Shown: in pieces, positions 54,794 through 63,573 of the stretch
How the letters are laid out: each line of letters opens with the position of its first letter
Numbering within the stretch: the first letter of the stretch is position 1
From: Pedobacter sp. SL55
GTDB taxonomy: Bacteria; Bacteroidota; Bacteroidia; Sphingobacteriales; Sphingobacteriaceae
Direction of reading: 5' to 3'
Assembly (NCBI RefSeq): GCF_026625705.1
Contig: NZ_CP113059.1
Coordinates: 3,720,001 to 3,784,000, forward strand
DNA: 64,000 nt
The notes under the pieces: generated by a model
What the model was told of the DNA's origin: nothing
Seen by the model: the letters and a program-made list of their open reading frames with translations, nothing else
Databases searched by the model: none
Translations under genes and position numbers: made by a program

Positions 54794-55649
54794 AAATTTT
54801 TGATAGTGTGATGAGTATAATCGAAACGAGCGCCAATGCTAAACCAATGTAGTTCCAACGGCTTAAACGCTCTCTAAAAATAAAAATACCGATCAATGTT
54901 CCGCTAATAATTACGCCCATATTCATTGCCGCAAATACCGTTGACGGGTTATCGGCCATTTCTTTATGCGCCCTGAGATAAAAAAGAATATTACCAAAAT
55001 TGAAAATGCCCAAGATACAACCGCAGAAAAAATTAACCAATTGCAGTTTGGTCTTTTTGCGCCACACCAAATAAAGCAGGTAAAGTATAGACAGTACAAA
55101 AGCAATACAGTAGATGATAAACAAAGAAGTAGTGTAAGGAATTACAGTAATTTGGCTTACCATTTTAAACATTACATCTACCGCTCCGAAACCAATAAAA
55201 ACCAACAATAGATATAACCAACTTCTTTTGCTAGATACCCTATCGCTTTTTCTGTACATGGTAAAAATGATGGCAGCAAAACCGAAAACAATTCCTACTT
55301 CTTTATATCTATCGAAATTTTCTTTGAATAAAAAGTAAGCCGCACTTAGGGAAATAAAAAGAGATAAACGCTGTGCAATATCTGTTCTAGCTAAGCCAGC
55401 ATTGCGTACCGACCTGCCCAAAATGATAAAAATGCATGGCATTAAAATGCCCAACGCCAAATAAATTGGAGAAATGTTAGTTGCGCTAAGACTAGAAAAA
55501 TCTGGCTTAAAACAGATTAAACTTAATACAATAGCAAAAAGATAATTCCACGTGATAGCCTGTACAAGGTTAATTTGGTAACGCCTAGCCAGCTTAAACA
55601 AAACGCCAACAGTTACACTACAAATGACACTAAATACCAAATAAACCAT
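54783..55649 (-). CDS. EamA/DMT-family transporter
   Basis: A 288-residue inner-membrane protein with about ten hydrophobic helices arranged as two related halves (FSVICSVTVGVLFKLA, IYLALGILMPCIFIILGRSV, TVFAAMNMGVIISGTLIGIFIFRERLSRWNYIGLALALVSIILITLS). The closing RERLSRWNYIG-type segment is characteristic of EamA transporters. Substrate is unknown; many export metabolites or amino acids. It overlaps the YigZ-like gene. Confidence 0.88.
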   Translation of the reverse strand: MVYLVFSVICSVTVGVLFKLARRYQINLVQAITWNYLFAIVLSLICFKPDFSSLSATNISPIYLALGILMPCIFIILGRSVRNAGLARTDIAQRLSLFISLSAAYFLFKENFDRYKEVGIVFGFAAIIFTMYRKSDRVSSKRSWLYLLLVFIGFGAVDVMFKMVSQITVIPYTTSLFIIYCIAFVLSILYLLYLVWRKKTKLQLVNFFCGCILGIFNFGNILFYLRAHKEMADNPSTVFAAMNMGVIISGTLIGIFIFRERLSRWNYIGLALALVSIILITLSKIYAV

Positions 55650-55677
55650 TCTGCTATTTATAAAATTTCTTTAAAAA

Positions 55678-56721
55678 TTAATGCATTAAAACCTGCAATT
55701 TGTCACATCCAACAGAAATTTCTTCCGTAATTCTGCCGTTAATTATAGGGGCCTTAACGTCTTCTCCCCAAATTGCTTTGCTGGTAAATATACGGGCTTC
55801 GTCCCATAAATTAGCAGCTATAAACTGAGTTAAGATATTAGCACCACCTTCTATAATTACCGATTGGATATCCATTAAATAAAGCTGATAAGCTATTTTT
55901 TGCGGCAAATAAAAGTGCATATCTTCCATTTGCACATAGTGGATGTTATTAACTACCTCTGTTTTTACTTCATTAAAAACAATGGTTTTGGCGGCATCAT
56001 TAAAAATGTGATAATTTGATGGAATAGCTAAATTCTTATCAATAATCAATCGGATAGGGCTTTTGCCCATCACTTCTCTGGTATTCAGCTGAGGATTATC
56101 GGCCAATACGGTATTTTTACCTACTAAAATTGCATCTTCTTCACTACGCCATTGGTGGGTTAGCACTTTCGCTTCTACTCCAGAAATCCATTGTTGCGCT
56201 TGGTCTGTCGGAGCAAAAAAGCCATCAGCAGTTTGCGCCCACTTCAAGATAAAATAAGGTCTATGCGCTTTAATACGGGTAAAGAACCGTCTGTTTACCA
56301 ACTTACATTTATCATCTAAAATACCCGAAACCACTTCTATACCCGCATTTTTCAGTTTTTCAATACCTTTTCCATTTACACTTTCGAAAGGATCGGCATT
56401 GCCAATAACCACCTTTTTAATTTGATGCTTGATAAGCAGATCGGCACAAGGAGGCGTTTTACCAAAGTGAGCACAAGGTTCTAGGCTAACATAAGCGGTA
56501 GCATTTTTAAGTAATTCTGCTGCTTTATCGCCATATTTTTCAAATACATCCTTAACCGCATTCACTTCTGCGTGTGCCTCGCCAATTTTTTGATGGTAAC
56601 CTTCGCCAATAATACGATCTTCACATACAATTACACAGCCCACCATTGGGTTTGGACTTACATTTCCCGAACCTTTCACTGCTAATTCTAAACAGCGTTG
56701 CATGTAAAACTCGTGTTCCAT
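55678..56721 (-). CDS. ribD: Bifunctional riboflavin deaminase/reductase RibD
   Basis: A 347-residue riboflavin pathway enzyme. The N-terminal zinc deaminase domain is clear (SPNPMVGCVIVCEDRIIGEGYHQKIGEAHAEVNAV and LEPCAHFGKTPPCADLLI). The C-terminal reductase domain starts near residue 150 (YFILKWAQTADGFFAP, LVGKNTVLADNPQLNTR, VIIEGGANILTQFI). It converts diaminohydroxyphosphoribosylaminopyrimidine to the ribitylamino-uracil phosphate. It is divergent from prmC. Its ATG sits only about 5 bases after a perfect -7 element. Confidence 0.95.
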   Translation of the reverse strand: MEHEFYMQRCLELAVKGSGNVSPNPMVGCVIVCEDRIIGEGYHQKIGEAHAEVNAVKDVFEKYGDKAAELLKNATAYVSLEPCAHFGKTPPCADLLIKHQIKKVVIGNADPFESVNGKGIEKLKNAGIEVVSGILDDKCKLVNRRFFTRIKAHRPYFILKWAQTADGFFAPTDQAQQWISGVEAKVLTHQWRSEEDAILVGKNTVLADNPQLNTREVMGKSPIRLIIDKNLAIPSNYHIFNDAAKTIVFNEVKTEVVNNIHYVQMEDMHFYLPQKIAYQLYLMDIQSVIIEGGANILTQFIAANLWDEARIFTSKAIWGEDVKAPIINGRITEEISVGCDKLQVLMH

Positions 56722-56726
56722 CTTTG

Positions 56727-56734
56727 CAAAAATA
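56727..56734 (-). promoter_or_regulatory. -7 element immediately upstream of ribD
   Basis: The minus strand reads TATTTTTG followed by C, a perfect TAnnTTTG. The ribD ATG begins at 56721, five bases after the element, so transcription would start at or very near the start codon and give a leaderless or nearly leaderless mRNA. Confidence 0.45.
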
Positions 56735-56825
56735 GATTTTATTTTGGCATTTGAGAGTGTGAAATTTTAACCTCTTAGCACATTTTTGTACTTTTAAACT
56801 TTAGATTTTTCTAAGGTAACACACC

Positions 56826-57728
56826 ATGACATTAATTGAGCTAGCAGCTTTATATCAAGATAAATTAAACGTATTGTACGATGAAGAGGAGATACAATCA
56901 CTTTTTTTAATTGCGATAGAAGAAGTTCTAGGATATACCAAAACAGCCTACATTTTAAATAAGCAGGAAATGGTTCCTGATACCGCTTTATTGCGTTTAA
57001 ATAATATCTTACTTGGGCTAACCAAAGGCACACCCATCCAGTATATCATTGGTCATACTGAATTTTATGGACTGAAATTTAAAGTAAATCCATCGGTTTT
57101 AATTCCAAGACCAGAAACCGAAGAACTAGTGGAGTGGATATTGGAAAGGATTCAGTCTTTAAATACTCAAAGTAGTGACGGACAAATCGTAAATCTAAAA
57201 TCTAAAATCGTAAATCTAATTGATATTGGTACAGGAAGTGGTTGTATTGCCATTGCTCTAAAAAAGCACTTGCCAAAAGCTTATGTTTCTGCTGTAGATA
57301 TTTCTTCTGCCGCCTTGGCTACTGCTAAAGAAAATGCGATACTAAATGATGTTGGTGTTACTTTCATAGAAGATGACATCCTTAATTATACTGAAACTTA
57401 TCTTCCGAATTTCGATATCATTGTTAGCAACCCTCCTTACATTAAGGAAGATGAAAAACCCGAAATGCACGAAAATGTACTGGCTAACGAGCCTCACACC
57501 GCACTGTTTGTGAGTAATGAAAAACCGTTGATTTTTTATGAAGCCATTGCTGATTTTGCTTTGAAGCACCTAAAAAAAGACGGTCTATTGTTTTTCGAAA
57601 TCAATGCTAATCTGGGCAAAGAAACCATCCAAATGTTAGGAAATAAAGGTTTTACCGATATTAGGTTGAGGCTTGATATGCAAGGTAAAGAACGCCTGGT
57701 AAGTGCTCAAAAACCAGCTCAACCTTAA
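56826..57728 (+). CDS. prmC: Peptide chain release factor N5-glutamine methyltransferase
   Basis: A 300-residue HemK/PrmC enzyme that methylates the GGQ glutamine of release factors with SAM. The helical N-terminal domain is followed by the Rossmann methyltransferase (LIDIGTGSGCIAIALKKHLPKAYVSAVDIS) and the diagnostic NPPYIKEDEKPEM motif. Length and motif order are normal. It is divergent from ribD across a 104-base spacer. Confidence 0.94.
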   Translation: MTLIELAALYQDKLNVLYDEEEIQSLFLIAIEEVLGYTKTAYILNKQEMVPDTALLRLNNILLGLTKGTPIQYIIGHTEFYGLKFKVNPSVLIPRPETEELVEWILERIQSLNTQSSDGQIVNLKSKIVNLIDIGTGSGCIAIALKKHLPKAYVSAVDISSAALATAKENAILNDVGVTFIEDDILNYTETYLPNFDIIVSNPPYIKEDEKPEMHENVLANEPHTALFVSNEKPLIFYEAIADFALKHLKKDGLLFFEINANLGKETIQMLGNKGFTDIRLRLDMQGKERLVSAQKPAQP

Positions 57729-57814
57729 CGAATGGGAACACCTGAAACCCAACTTTAAAACTTTTAAGAATGTAAATTGTTGATAGATTGTTTTACATCA
57801 ATTAAAGCAATGTT

Positions 57815-58678
57815 ATGAATCAACTAAAATCAATAGCTGCCCTAACTGCGGTGGTGTTATTAGCAAGCTGTGGCGTTAGCAAAAAGAAATACGCCGAACT
57901 GCAAGGTAATTTTAACCAAGTACAACAACAATACAACGACCTTAATGGCAAACTGGTTAAAACAGAATCAGAATTATCTAATGCCAAAACCAGAATTACA
58001 AGCTTAGACGATGCCATTGCTAGAGAGCGAGCTAATGCCAAAGACTTGCAAGAAGCATTAAACAAATGTTTGAATGCGAGCAACCAAGGTAATGTAAATA
58101 TTTCTAAGTTGGTGGATGAAATCAATACCTCGAACAAATACATTAAAGAGCTGATTGCTGCCAAAAACAAAAGTGACTCGCTTAATATGGTGCTAACCAA
58201 CAACCTAACTCGCTCGTTAAGTAGAGAAGAAATGAGCGATGTAGATGTGCAAGTTTTAAAAGGCGTGGTATATATTTCACTATCGGATAACATGTTATAC
58301 AAATCTGGCAGCTACGAAATATCTGATAAAGCGAGTGCTACCTTAGGTAAGATTGCAAAAATTATTACCGATTATAAAGATTACGAGGTGTTGGTAGAAG
58401 GTAACACCGATAATGTGCCGATTAAGATGGCCAACATTAGAAACAACTGGGATTTAAGTGCGTTAAGGGCTTCATCTGTGGTACAAAGCCTACAAAACAA
58501 CTATGGTGTAGATCCTAAACGATTAACTGCCGGCGGCCGAGGCGAGTACAATCCAATTGCTGGAAACGATACGCCAGCCGGAAAAATGAAAAACAGGCGT
58601 ACACAAATTATCATTACGCCTAAGCTAGATCAGTTTATGGATTTGATAGGCAAATCGGCAGAAAAGCCAACTAATTAA
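57815..58678 (+). CDS. OmpA-family lipoprotein
   Basis: A 287-residue outer-membrane lipoprotein. A lipoprotein signal ends at Cys19 (VVLLASC). A long coiled-coil region (about 25-140) leads to the C-terminal OmpA peptidoglycan-binding domain (YEVLVEGNTDNVPIKM, NWDLSALRASSVVQSL, YNPIAGNDTPAGKMKNRRTQIIITP). It anchors the outer membrane to the wall. The spacing between coil and OmpA domain resembles Bacteroidetes Pal-like proteins. It is followed by a bidirectional terminator. Confidence 0.92.
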   Translation: MNQLKSIAALTAVVLLASCGVSKKKYAELQGNFNQVQQQYNDLNGKLVKTESELSNAKTRITSLDDAIARERANAKDLQEALNKCLNASNQGNVNISKLVDEINTSNKYIKELIAAKNKSDSLNMVLTNNLTRSLSREEMSDVDVQVLKGVVYISLSDNMLYKSGSYEISDKASATLGKIAKIITDYKDYEVLVEGNTDNVPIKMANIRNNWDLSALRASSVVQSLQNNYGVDPKRLTAGGRGEYNPIAGNDTPAGKMKNRRTQIIITPKLDQFMDLIGKSAEKPTN

Positions 58679-58694
58679 TTTTGTTAGCAGCCAA

Positions 58695-58730
58695 AAAAAA
58701 GCCACTTGATTAAATTCGAGTGGCTTTTTT
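58695..58730. terminator. Bidirectional terminator shared by OmpA-lipoprotein and xerD genes
   Basis: AAAAAAGCCACTTGA (58695-58709) pairs with TCGAGTGGCTTTTTT (58716-58730), a 15-bp stem with one G-U pair and a 6-base loop. T runs are present on both strands. It overlaps the last bases of xerD. Confidence 0.85.
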
Positions 58731-59630
58731 ATGCTCTTGGATGAAACTGGGTAATCACTGTTTTAAGGTAATCTCTATCGAGGTGTGTATAAATTTCTGT
58801 GGTGGTTATACTAGCATGACCCAACATTTCTTGTATAGCCCTCAAATCGGCGCCGCCTTCTATTAAATGGGTAGCAAAAGAGTGCCTCAACGTATGCGGA
58901 CTAATCGACTTTTTGATACCAGCCGCTACAGCTAAAGATTTAATTAAGTTAAAAATGGATATTCTAGAAAGTTTAGTACCAAAGCGGTTCAAGAAAATAT
59001 AATCTTCGTTTCCTTTTTTAATTTTAGCATGCACCCTTACTTCTTCGATATAAATTTTAATGAACTTTAAGGCTGTAGCACCAATGGGCACTATGCGTTC
59101 TTTATTGCCCTTCCCTATTACTTTAATAAATTCAGATTCTTCAAATATATTTGAGATTTTCAAGTCGGTTAATTCGCTAACCCTTAAACCACAGCCATAT
59201 AAAACCTCCATCATTGCTTTGTTGCGCATACCATCGGGTTTAGAGGCATCTATTGCAGCAATCAGTAAATCAATTTCCTGAGTACTCAAGGTATCTGGTA
59301 GTTTACGGGCAATCTTCGGCGTTTCCAGTAAACTAGATGGATCATCGGCAATGATTTCTTCTTGCAATAAGTAAGTAAAAAAAGATTTAATGCCCGATAT
59401 TACCCTGGCCTGTGTACTTGCTTCTGCTCCTAACTCATTTAGCCAAATCAAAAATTCTCGTAAGTCTTTTAACTTTATGGCACTTAGTGTGATGTTTTTA
59501 TGATTGGCACCGAAGCTTACTGAAACAGCTTTTCTACATCGTTTACATAGGCGTTGATACTGTTTTCGGCTAATGAACGCTCTAGCTTTAGATAAGCCGC
59601 AAATCCTTTTAGATACGATTGATTGTTCAT
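58729..59630 (-). pseudogene. xerD: Tyrosine recombinase XerD (N-terminal frameshift)
   Basis: Site-specific recombinase resolving chromosome dimers with XerC at dif. The catalytic domain is intact: GCGLRVSELTDLKI (Arg), the Lys-bearing beta-hairpin near GKGNKERIVPIG, SPHTLRHSFATHLIEGGADLRAIQEMLGHASITTTEIYTHLD (HxxR and Tyr). The N-terminal SAM-like domain starts at ATG 59628-59630 (MNNQSYLKGFAAYLKLERSLAENSINAY) but hits a stop after VEKLFQ. One extra base in the AAA run at 59523-59525 joins KLFS to VSFGANHKNITLSAIKLKDLREF, giving 300 residues, the normal length. A sequencing indel is the simplest explanation, since XerD is nearly universal. Confidence 0.9.
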
Positions 59631-59674
59631 TATTTGAGTTCTTTTTTATAACATTGCGTAAGGCAATTTAGCTA

Positions 59675-59682
59675 CAAAAATA
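59675..59682 (-). promoter_or_regulatory. -7 element upstream of xerD
   Basis: The minus strand reads TATTTTTG, a perfect TAnnTTTG element, 44 bases before the xerD ATG. It lies in the 156-base spacer shared with the divergent aroQ gene. Confidence 0.5.
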
Positions 59683-59786
59683 CAATTGCTAACTGCTGTT
59701 TAACCACAGATGCACAGATTTTATTTATAAATTAGGCTGATTTTAGAATTAAAATTTGAAACGTGCAAAATAAAATACAGGTATAA

Positions 59787-60203
59787 ATGAAGATACAGAT
59801 TATTAACGGACCAAACTTAAACCTTTTAGGCTTACGCGAACCATCTATTTACGGTGCTGAACCTATTGAAGGCTATATCGAACAACTTAGAGCACAATAT
59901 AGTATCATTGAAATTGACTACTATCAAAGCAATGTAGAAGGCGAATTAATTAATAAGCTGCATGAGGTTGGTTTTTCTTATGATGGCATTATCATTAATG
60001 CGGGTGGCTACACACATACTTCGGTAGCTATTGCAGATGCCATTGCCGCAATTAAAACACCTGTGGTAGAAGTGCACATTTCGAATATTTATGCCCGTGA
60101 AGAATATCGCCATGTTTCTTTAACCGGCAAAAACTGTAAGGGCGTACTTACTGGTTTTGGTTTAGATGGTTATCGTTTAGCATTAGAAAGTTTTTTAAAA
60201 TAA
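59787..60203 (+). CDS. aroQ: Type II 3-dehydroquinate dehydratase
   Basis: A 138-residue dodecameric enzyme of the shikimate pathway that removes water from 3-dehydroquinate. Family features: QIINGPNLNLLGLREPSIYG at the N-terminus (lid with Arg), QSNVEGELINKLHEV, IINAGGYTHTSVAIADAI and VEVHISNIYAREEYRHVS. It is divergent from xerD, an arrangement seen in many Bacteroidetes, and is 8 bases upstream of the thioredoxin-like gene. Confidence 0.96.
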   Translation: MKIQIINGPNLNLLGLREPSIYGAEPIEGYIEQLRAQYSIIEIDYYQSNVEGELINKLHEVGFSYDGIIINAGGYTHTSVAIADAIAAIKTPVVEVHISNIYAREEYRHVSLTGKNCKGVLTGFGLDGYRLALESFLK

Positions 60204-60211
60204 ATCATACA

Positions 60212-60943
60212 ATGAAAAAAATAACGCTTTTATTAATGCTTTGGCTAGGTTTAACTACTGCTTATGCGCAAACTATTACCAAAACAACAAAATTAGATGC
60301 AAATTCTATTGTAAAAGACGAAACTGGGAGCATTTATCCTTATGCTATTTGGCAGAAACTACTACAAACTGGCGAATATTCTATCAAACGAAATAGTGCA
60401 GCAAACGAAACCACAACAGAGTTTCTACTCTATAGATTAACAGAAGAAGAGAAAGCTGCTGCAAAAAAGAAAAATGCCGAACTTTCGGCAAAGCTTCCCA
60501 AACCAAGAACAAGCGACGCCTTTAAAGAAGGCGATAAGTTCCGTTTCGATAAAATGAAAGATTTGGCGGGCGTTAAGTACGATTTCAAAAAAGATACTGG
60601 AAAAGTGGTGGTTTTTAATTTCTGGTTTATCAACTGCCCGCCCTGTAAGCAAGAAATTCCAGAGCTAAACGAGTTGGTTGAGAAATATAAAGAGAATAAA
60701 GAGGTAATTTTTATCGCTATTGCTTTAGATGATGCCTATGCACTAAAAGACTTCTTAAAGTATACTCCTTTTAACTATAATGTAATTCCAGACGGCAGAT
60801 TCTATTCTGAGAAATATGGTGTTAAATCTTATCCTACTCATGTAATTGTTGGAAAAGATGGCTTGATAAAATTTAGCACGATTGGCTTGGCCAGAAATAC
60901 CGTTTATTGGGTAGATAAAACGATTAAAGAACAGCTGTTATAA
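60212..60943 (+). CDS. TlpA/ResA-like thioredoxin-fold protein
   Basis: A 243-residue secreted redoxin. Signal peptide at residues 1-20 (MKKITLLLMLWLGLTTAYAQ). A charged region precedes the thioredoxin fold, with the redox site VVFNFWFINCPPCKQEIPELNEL (CxxC) and the cis-proline loop in GVKSYPTHVIVGKDG. It acts in the periplasm as a thiol reductant or oxidant, for example in cytochrome maturation. It follows aroQ by 8 bases and meets a convergent glycosyltransferase gene with a 6-base overlap. Confidence 0.9.
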   Translation: MKKITLLLMLWLGLTTAYAQTITKTTKLDANSIVKDETGSIYPYAIWQKLLQTGEYSIKRNSAANETTTEFLLYRLTEEEKAAAKKKNAELSAKLPKPRTSDAFKEGDKFRFDKMKDLAGVKYDFKKDTGKVVVFNFWFINCPPCKQEIPELNELVEKYKENKEVIFIAIALDDAYALKDFLKYTPFNYNVIPDGRFYSEKYGVKSYPTHVIVGKDGLIKFSTIGLARNTVYWVDKTIKEQLL

Positions 60944-61948
60944 CTCGCTAAACTTCTTCTTTTTGCCAATAAAATACTTCCAAACAATACTGCCATTTAA
61001 AGTACCGTCATGTTTTGATAAGGCAATTTGATGACTGCTTCGCTTTGCGGCAGTTTTAAAAAAAGCTTTAAAAAAATGATAATGTGCTTTATTGATAGAG
61101 AAAGCGAAACCAAATTGCCCTTTAAATGCAAATTGGAACCAAGCTGCCAAATCTAACCATAAACGAATAAAAACTTTGTAAATAGCCTCTCCAAACGGGA
61201 GGTTTTTTTGCATGATAATGAGGTTGTTTCTAAAGTTGAGGTAACTTTTAAACGGGCTGCTTGCATTTAAAGTACCACCACCAACGTGATAAACCTCTGC
61301 TTCGGGACAGCAAACCACTTTGTAACCCTTGTTTTTTAATCGCCAGCATAGGTCTATTTCTTCCATGTGGGCAAATAAATCTGCGTCTAAACCGCCTACT
61401 TCTTTCCAAACCTTACTTTTGATAAAAAATGCTGCACCACTGGCCCAAAAAACGGGAATATCGGTATTGTATTGATTGAGGTCTTCTTCCAGATGATCGA
61501 AAATTCTACCACGACAAAAAGTAAAACCAAAGCTATCTATCAAACCACCGGCAGCGCCAGCATACTCAAACATGGCTTTGTTTTGCTGCCATTTAATTTT
61601 AGGTTGAGCGGCAGCAATGCTATCATTGCTCTGCATCACATCAATTACAGGTTTAATCCAATTTTCTGGAACTTCTACATCAGAGTTGAGCAGCACAAAA
61701 TAATCTGCATTTACTTTTGCCAAAGCCTGATTGTAGCCTTCAGCAAAGCCGTAGTTTCTATCGTTTATAATAACTTCAACATTGGGATAATGCTGGGCCA
61801 AAAAAGCAACCGAATTGTCTGTAGAAGCATTATCTGCCACCACAATTTGCAAATTACTGTATTTGGTTTTTACTACACTTGGTAAAAAGCGTTCCAAAAA
61901 ACTTTGTCCGTTCCAGTTTAAAATTACTACAGCTACGCTAGGTTCCAT
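60938..61948 (-). CDS. Glycosyltransferase family 2 protein (rhamnosyltransferase-like)
   Basis: A 336-residue GT-A enzyme. The start VAVVILNWNGQSFLERFLPSVVKTKYSNLQIVVADNASTDNSV and the metal-binding DYFVLLNSDVEVPENWI are typical. WASGAAFFIKSKVWKEVGGLDADLFAHMEEIDLCWRLKNKGY is the acceptor/catalytic base segment common to rhamnosyltransferases. It lies outside the main polysaccharide locus and overlaps aroQ-linked redoxin gene by 6 bases on the opposite strand. It may act on lipopolysaccharide with the acyltransferase downstream in transcription upstream on the map. Confidence 0.9.
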   Translation of the reverse strand: MEPSVAVVILNWNGQSFLERFLPSVVKTKYSNLQIVVADNASTDNSVAFLAQHYPNVEVIINDRNYGFAEGYNQALAKVNADYFVLLNSDVEVPENWIKPVIDVMQSNDSIAAAQPKIKWQQNKAMFEYAGAAGGLIDSFGFTFCRGRIFDHLEEDLNQYNTDIPVFWASGAAFFIKSKVWKEVGGLDADLFAHMEEIDLCWRLKNKGYKVVCCPEAEVYHVGGGTLNASSPFKSYLNFRNNLIIMQKNLPFGEAIYKVFIRLWLDLAAWFQFAFKGQFGFAFSINKAHYHFFKAFFKTAAKRSSHQIALSKHDGTLNGSIVWKYFIGKKKKFSEL

Positions 61949-61985
61949 TTATCAGTTATCAATTTTCAGTTGGCAGTTTCTCTGC

Positions 61986-62855
61986 TTAGTCGTTAATTTT
62001 CCAGCGTTTATGGCTCCAAAGCCAATCTCCAGGTTCTCTGTGTATGGTTTTGGTTAAGTGTTCAAAAAACAATTCTGTAATTTCAAAAGGCGCTGTTTCC
62101 TTTGGGTTTAAGCACATCGGTATACATTCAACCTCGTAATATCCGCGTTTTACTCTTCTTATATCAAAATAAAAAATTGGTCTGTTAGTTTGTTTGGCAA
62201 TTTTTTCTAATCCTAAAAGTACAGCGGTACGTTGGTTTAAAAAGGTTAGCAAATGGTGTGCATCTCTCCCCCTCGGACTTTGATCGCTAGCAAAACAAAA
62301 CAAAGTTGTATCATGCTTAGTAGCCACAACATCTCTCAACGTTTGTTTCATCGGCACAAAGATATTTCCAAATTTTGTTCTCAGCGTGTTGAACCAATTT
62401 TCAAAAACCTTGTTATTAATTGGTTTGTAGATCACATTCGATTTGGCCGAAAACTTCAATCCAGCAGCCATCATACCTAGTTCCCAATTGCCATAATGGC
62501 CTGTACAAGCTAAAGCACTTTCTCCTCGTTTAAAATATGCTTCTGCCACTTCAAAGTTTTTCATTTTTACTCTTTTCAAAACTTCTGCTTTGCTTATAGA
62601 ACTCATTTTAACAATCTCAACCATGATATCGGTTAAATTGCTATAAAAACGTTTTTCTATTTTAATGATTTCGGCTGTGCTTTTTTCTGGAAAAGATAGT
62701 AGTAGATTTTTACGTACTACCGCTCTTCTATAACCAACAACATAGTAAAGCAAATAGTACAAAATATTAGCAATACCAAACAAAAACCACATTGGGAAAA
62801 ATGAAACGAGGTGCAAAAAAAATATCCCTATGTGTAAAAAACCTTTTTTAATCAT
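61986..62855 (-). CDS. Lysophospholipid/lipid A acyltransferase (HtrB/LpxL-like)
   Basis: A 289-residue inner-membrane acyltransferase. An N-terminal membrane helix (IFFLHLVSFFPMWFLFGIANILYYLLYYVVGYRR) precedes the H-x4-E/D motif (ACTGHYGNWELGM) and a later SDQSPRG segment, both typical of late acyltransferases that add secondary chains to lipid A. Bacteroidetes use shorter pathways, so the exact acceptor is not certain. It is convergent with the WbqC-like gene region and adjacent to a glycosyltransferase gene. Confidence 0.9.
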   Translation of the reverse strand: MIKKGFLHIGIFFLHLVSFFPMWFLFGIANILYYLLYYVVGYRRAVVRKNLLLSFPEKSTAEIIKIEKRFYSNLTDIMVEIVKMSSISKAEVLKRVKMKNFEVAEAYFKRGESALACTGHYGNWELGMMAAGLKFSAKSNVIYKPINNKVFENWFNTLRTKFGNIFVPMKQTLRDVVATKHDTTLFCFASDQSPRGRDAHHLLTFLNQRTAVLLGLEKIAKQTNRPIFYFDIRRVKRGYYEVECIPMCLNPKETAPFEITELFFEHLTKTIHREPGDWLWSHKRWKIND

Positions 62856-62891
62856 TAATTTGGCAACTGAATTGCAAACTTAAAATATCAG

Positions 62892-63494
62892 ATGCAAAAT
62901 CCAGCTATATTTCCACTATTTTATCTTCCGCCAGTTAGTTACTTTACGCTTTTAAAAGAGCATAATTTCGAATTCGATCTAGAAAAATTTGAGCATTTCC
63001 CAAAACAAACCTACAGAAATAGGGCAACTATTGCCTCGCCAAACGGAAGCTTAGATATGGTTGTGCCAATAGTAAAAGGCGCTAAACAGCATACACCATA
63101 CAAGGATGTTAAAATTAGCTACCAAGATCGCTGGCAACGTTTACATTGGTTAAGTTTGCAAACCTGTTACCGTAGTTCGGCGTATTTTGAATTTTACGAA
63201 GACGGCTTAGCGCCATTTTACGAAAAGAAGTACGATTTTCTTTTTGATTACAATTGCGATATCCTAACATGGCTATTTAAACAGCTAAAAATAACTAGTC
63301 CGCTTAACACTACAGCAAGCTATGAAACTGATATCGCAATAGATTACAGAAATGTGATGACTAAAAAGGAAATCCCTACGATACAAACAAAGCCGTATTT
63401 TCAGGTGTTTAGCGACAGGAATGAATTTATTGCTAACTTGAGTATTGTAGATTTGATTTTTAATCAAGGTCCGCAAGCCAAAAATTATTTTTAG
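62892..63494 (+). CDS. WbqC family protein
   Basis: A 200-residue protein of the WbqC-like family. The start AIFPLFYLPPVSYFTLL and the segments YRNRATIASPNGSLDMVVPIVKG and VKISYQDRWQRLHWLSLQTCYRSSAYFEFYEDGL are diagnostic. Members are associated with polysaccharide clusters or lipoprotein-processing neighbours; their reaction is not established. It is followed by a corA-like gene after 79 bases. Confidence 0.88.
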   Translation: MQNPAIFPLFYLPPVSYFTLLKEHNFEFDLEKFEHFPKQTYRNRATIASPNGSLDMVVPIVKGAKQHTPYKDVKISYQDRWQRLHWLSLQTCYRSSAYFEFYEDGLAPFYEKKYDFLFDYNCDILTWLFKQLKITSPLNTTASYETDIAIDYRNVMTKKEIPTIQTKPYFQVFSDRNEFIANLSIVDLIFNQGPQAKNYF

Positions 63495-63573
63495 AGAGGT
63501 ATAATCCAAATTTTGAGAACTCAAACTTTAACCTGAACGCTGTATTTAGAAACTGCTAACCAAAAACCGAAAC

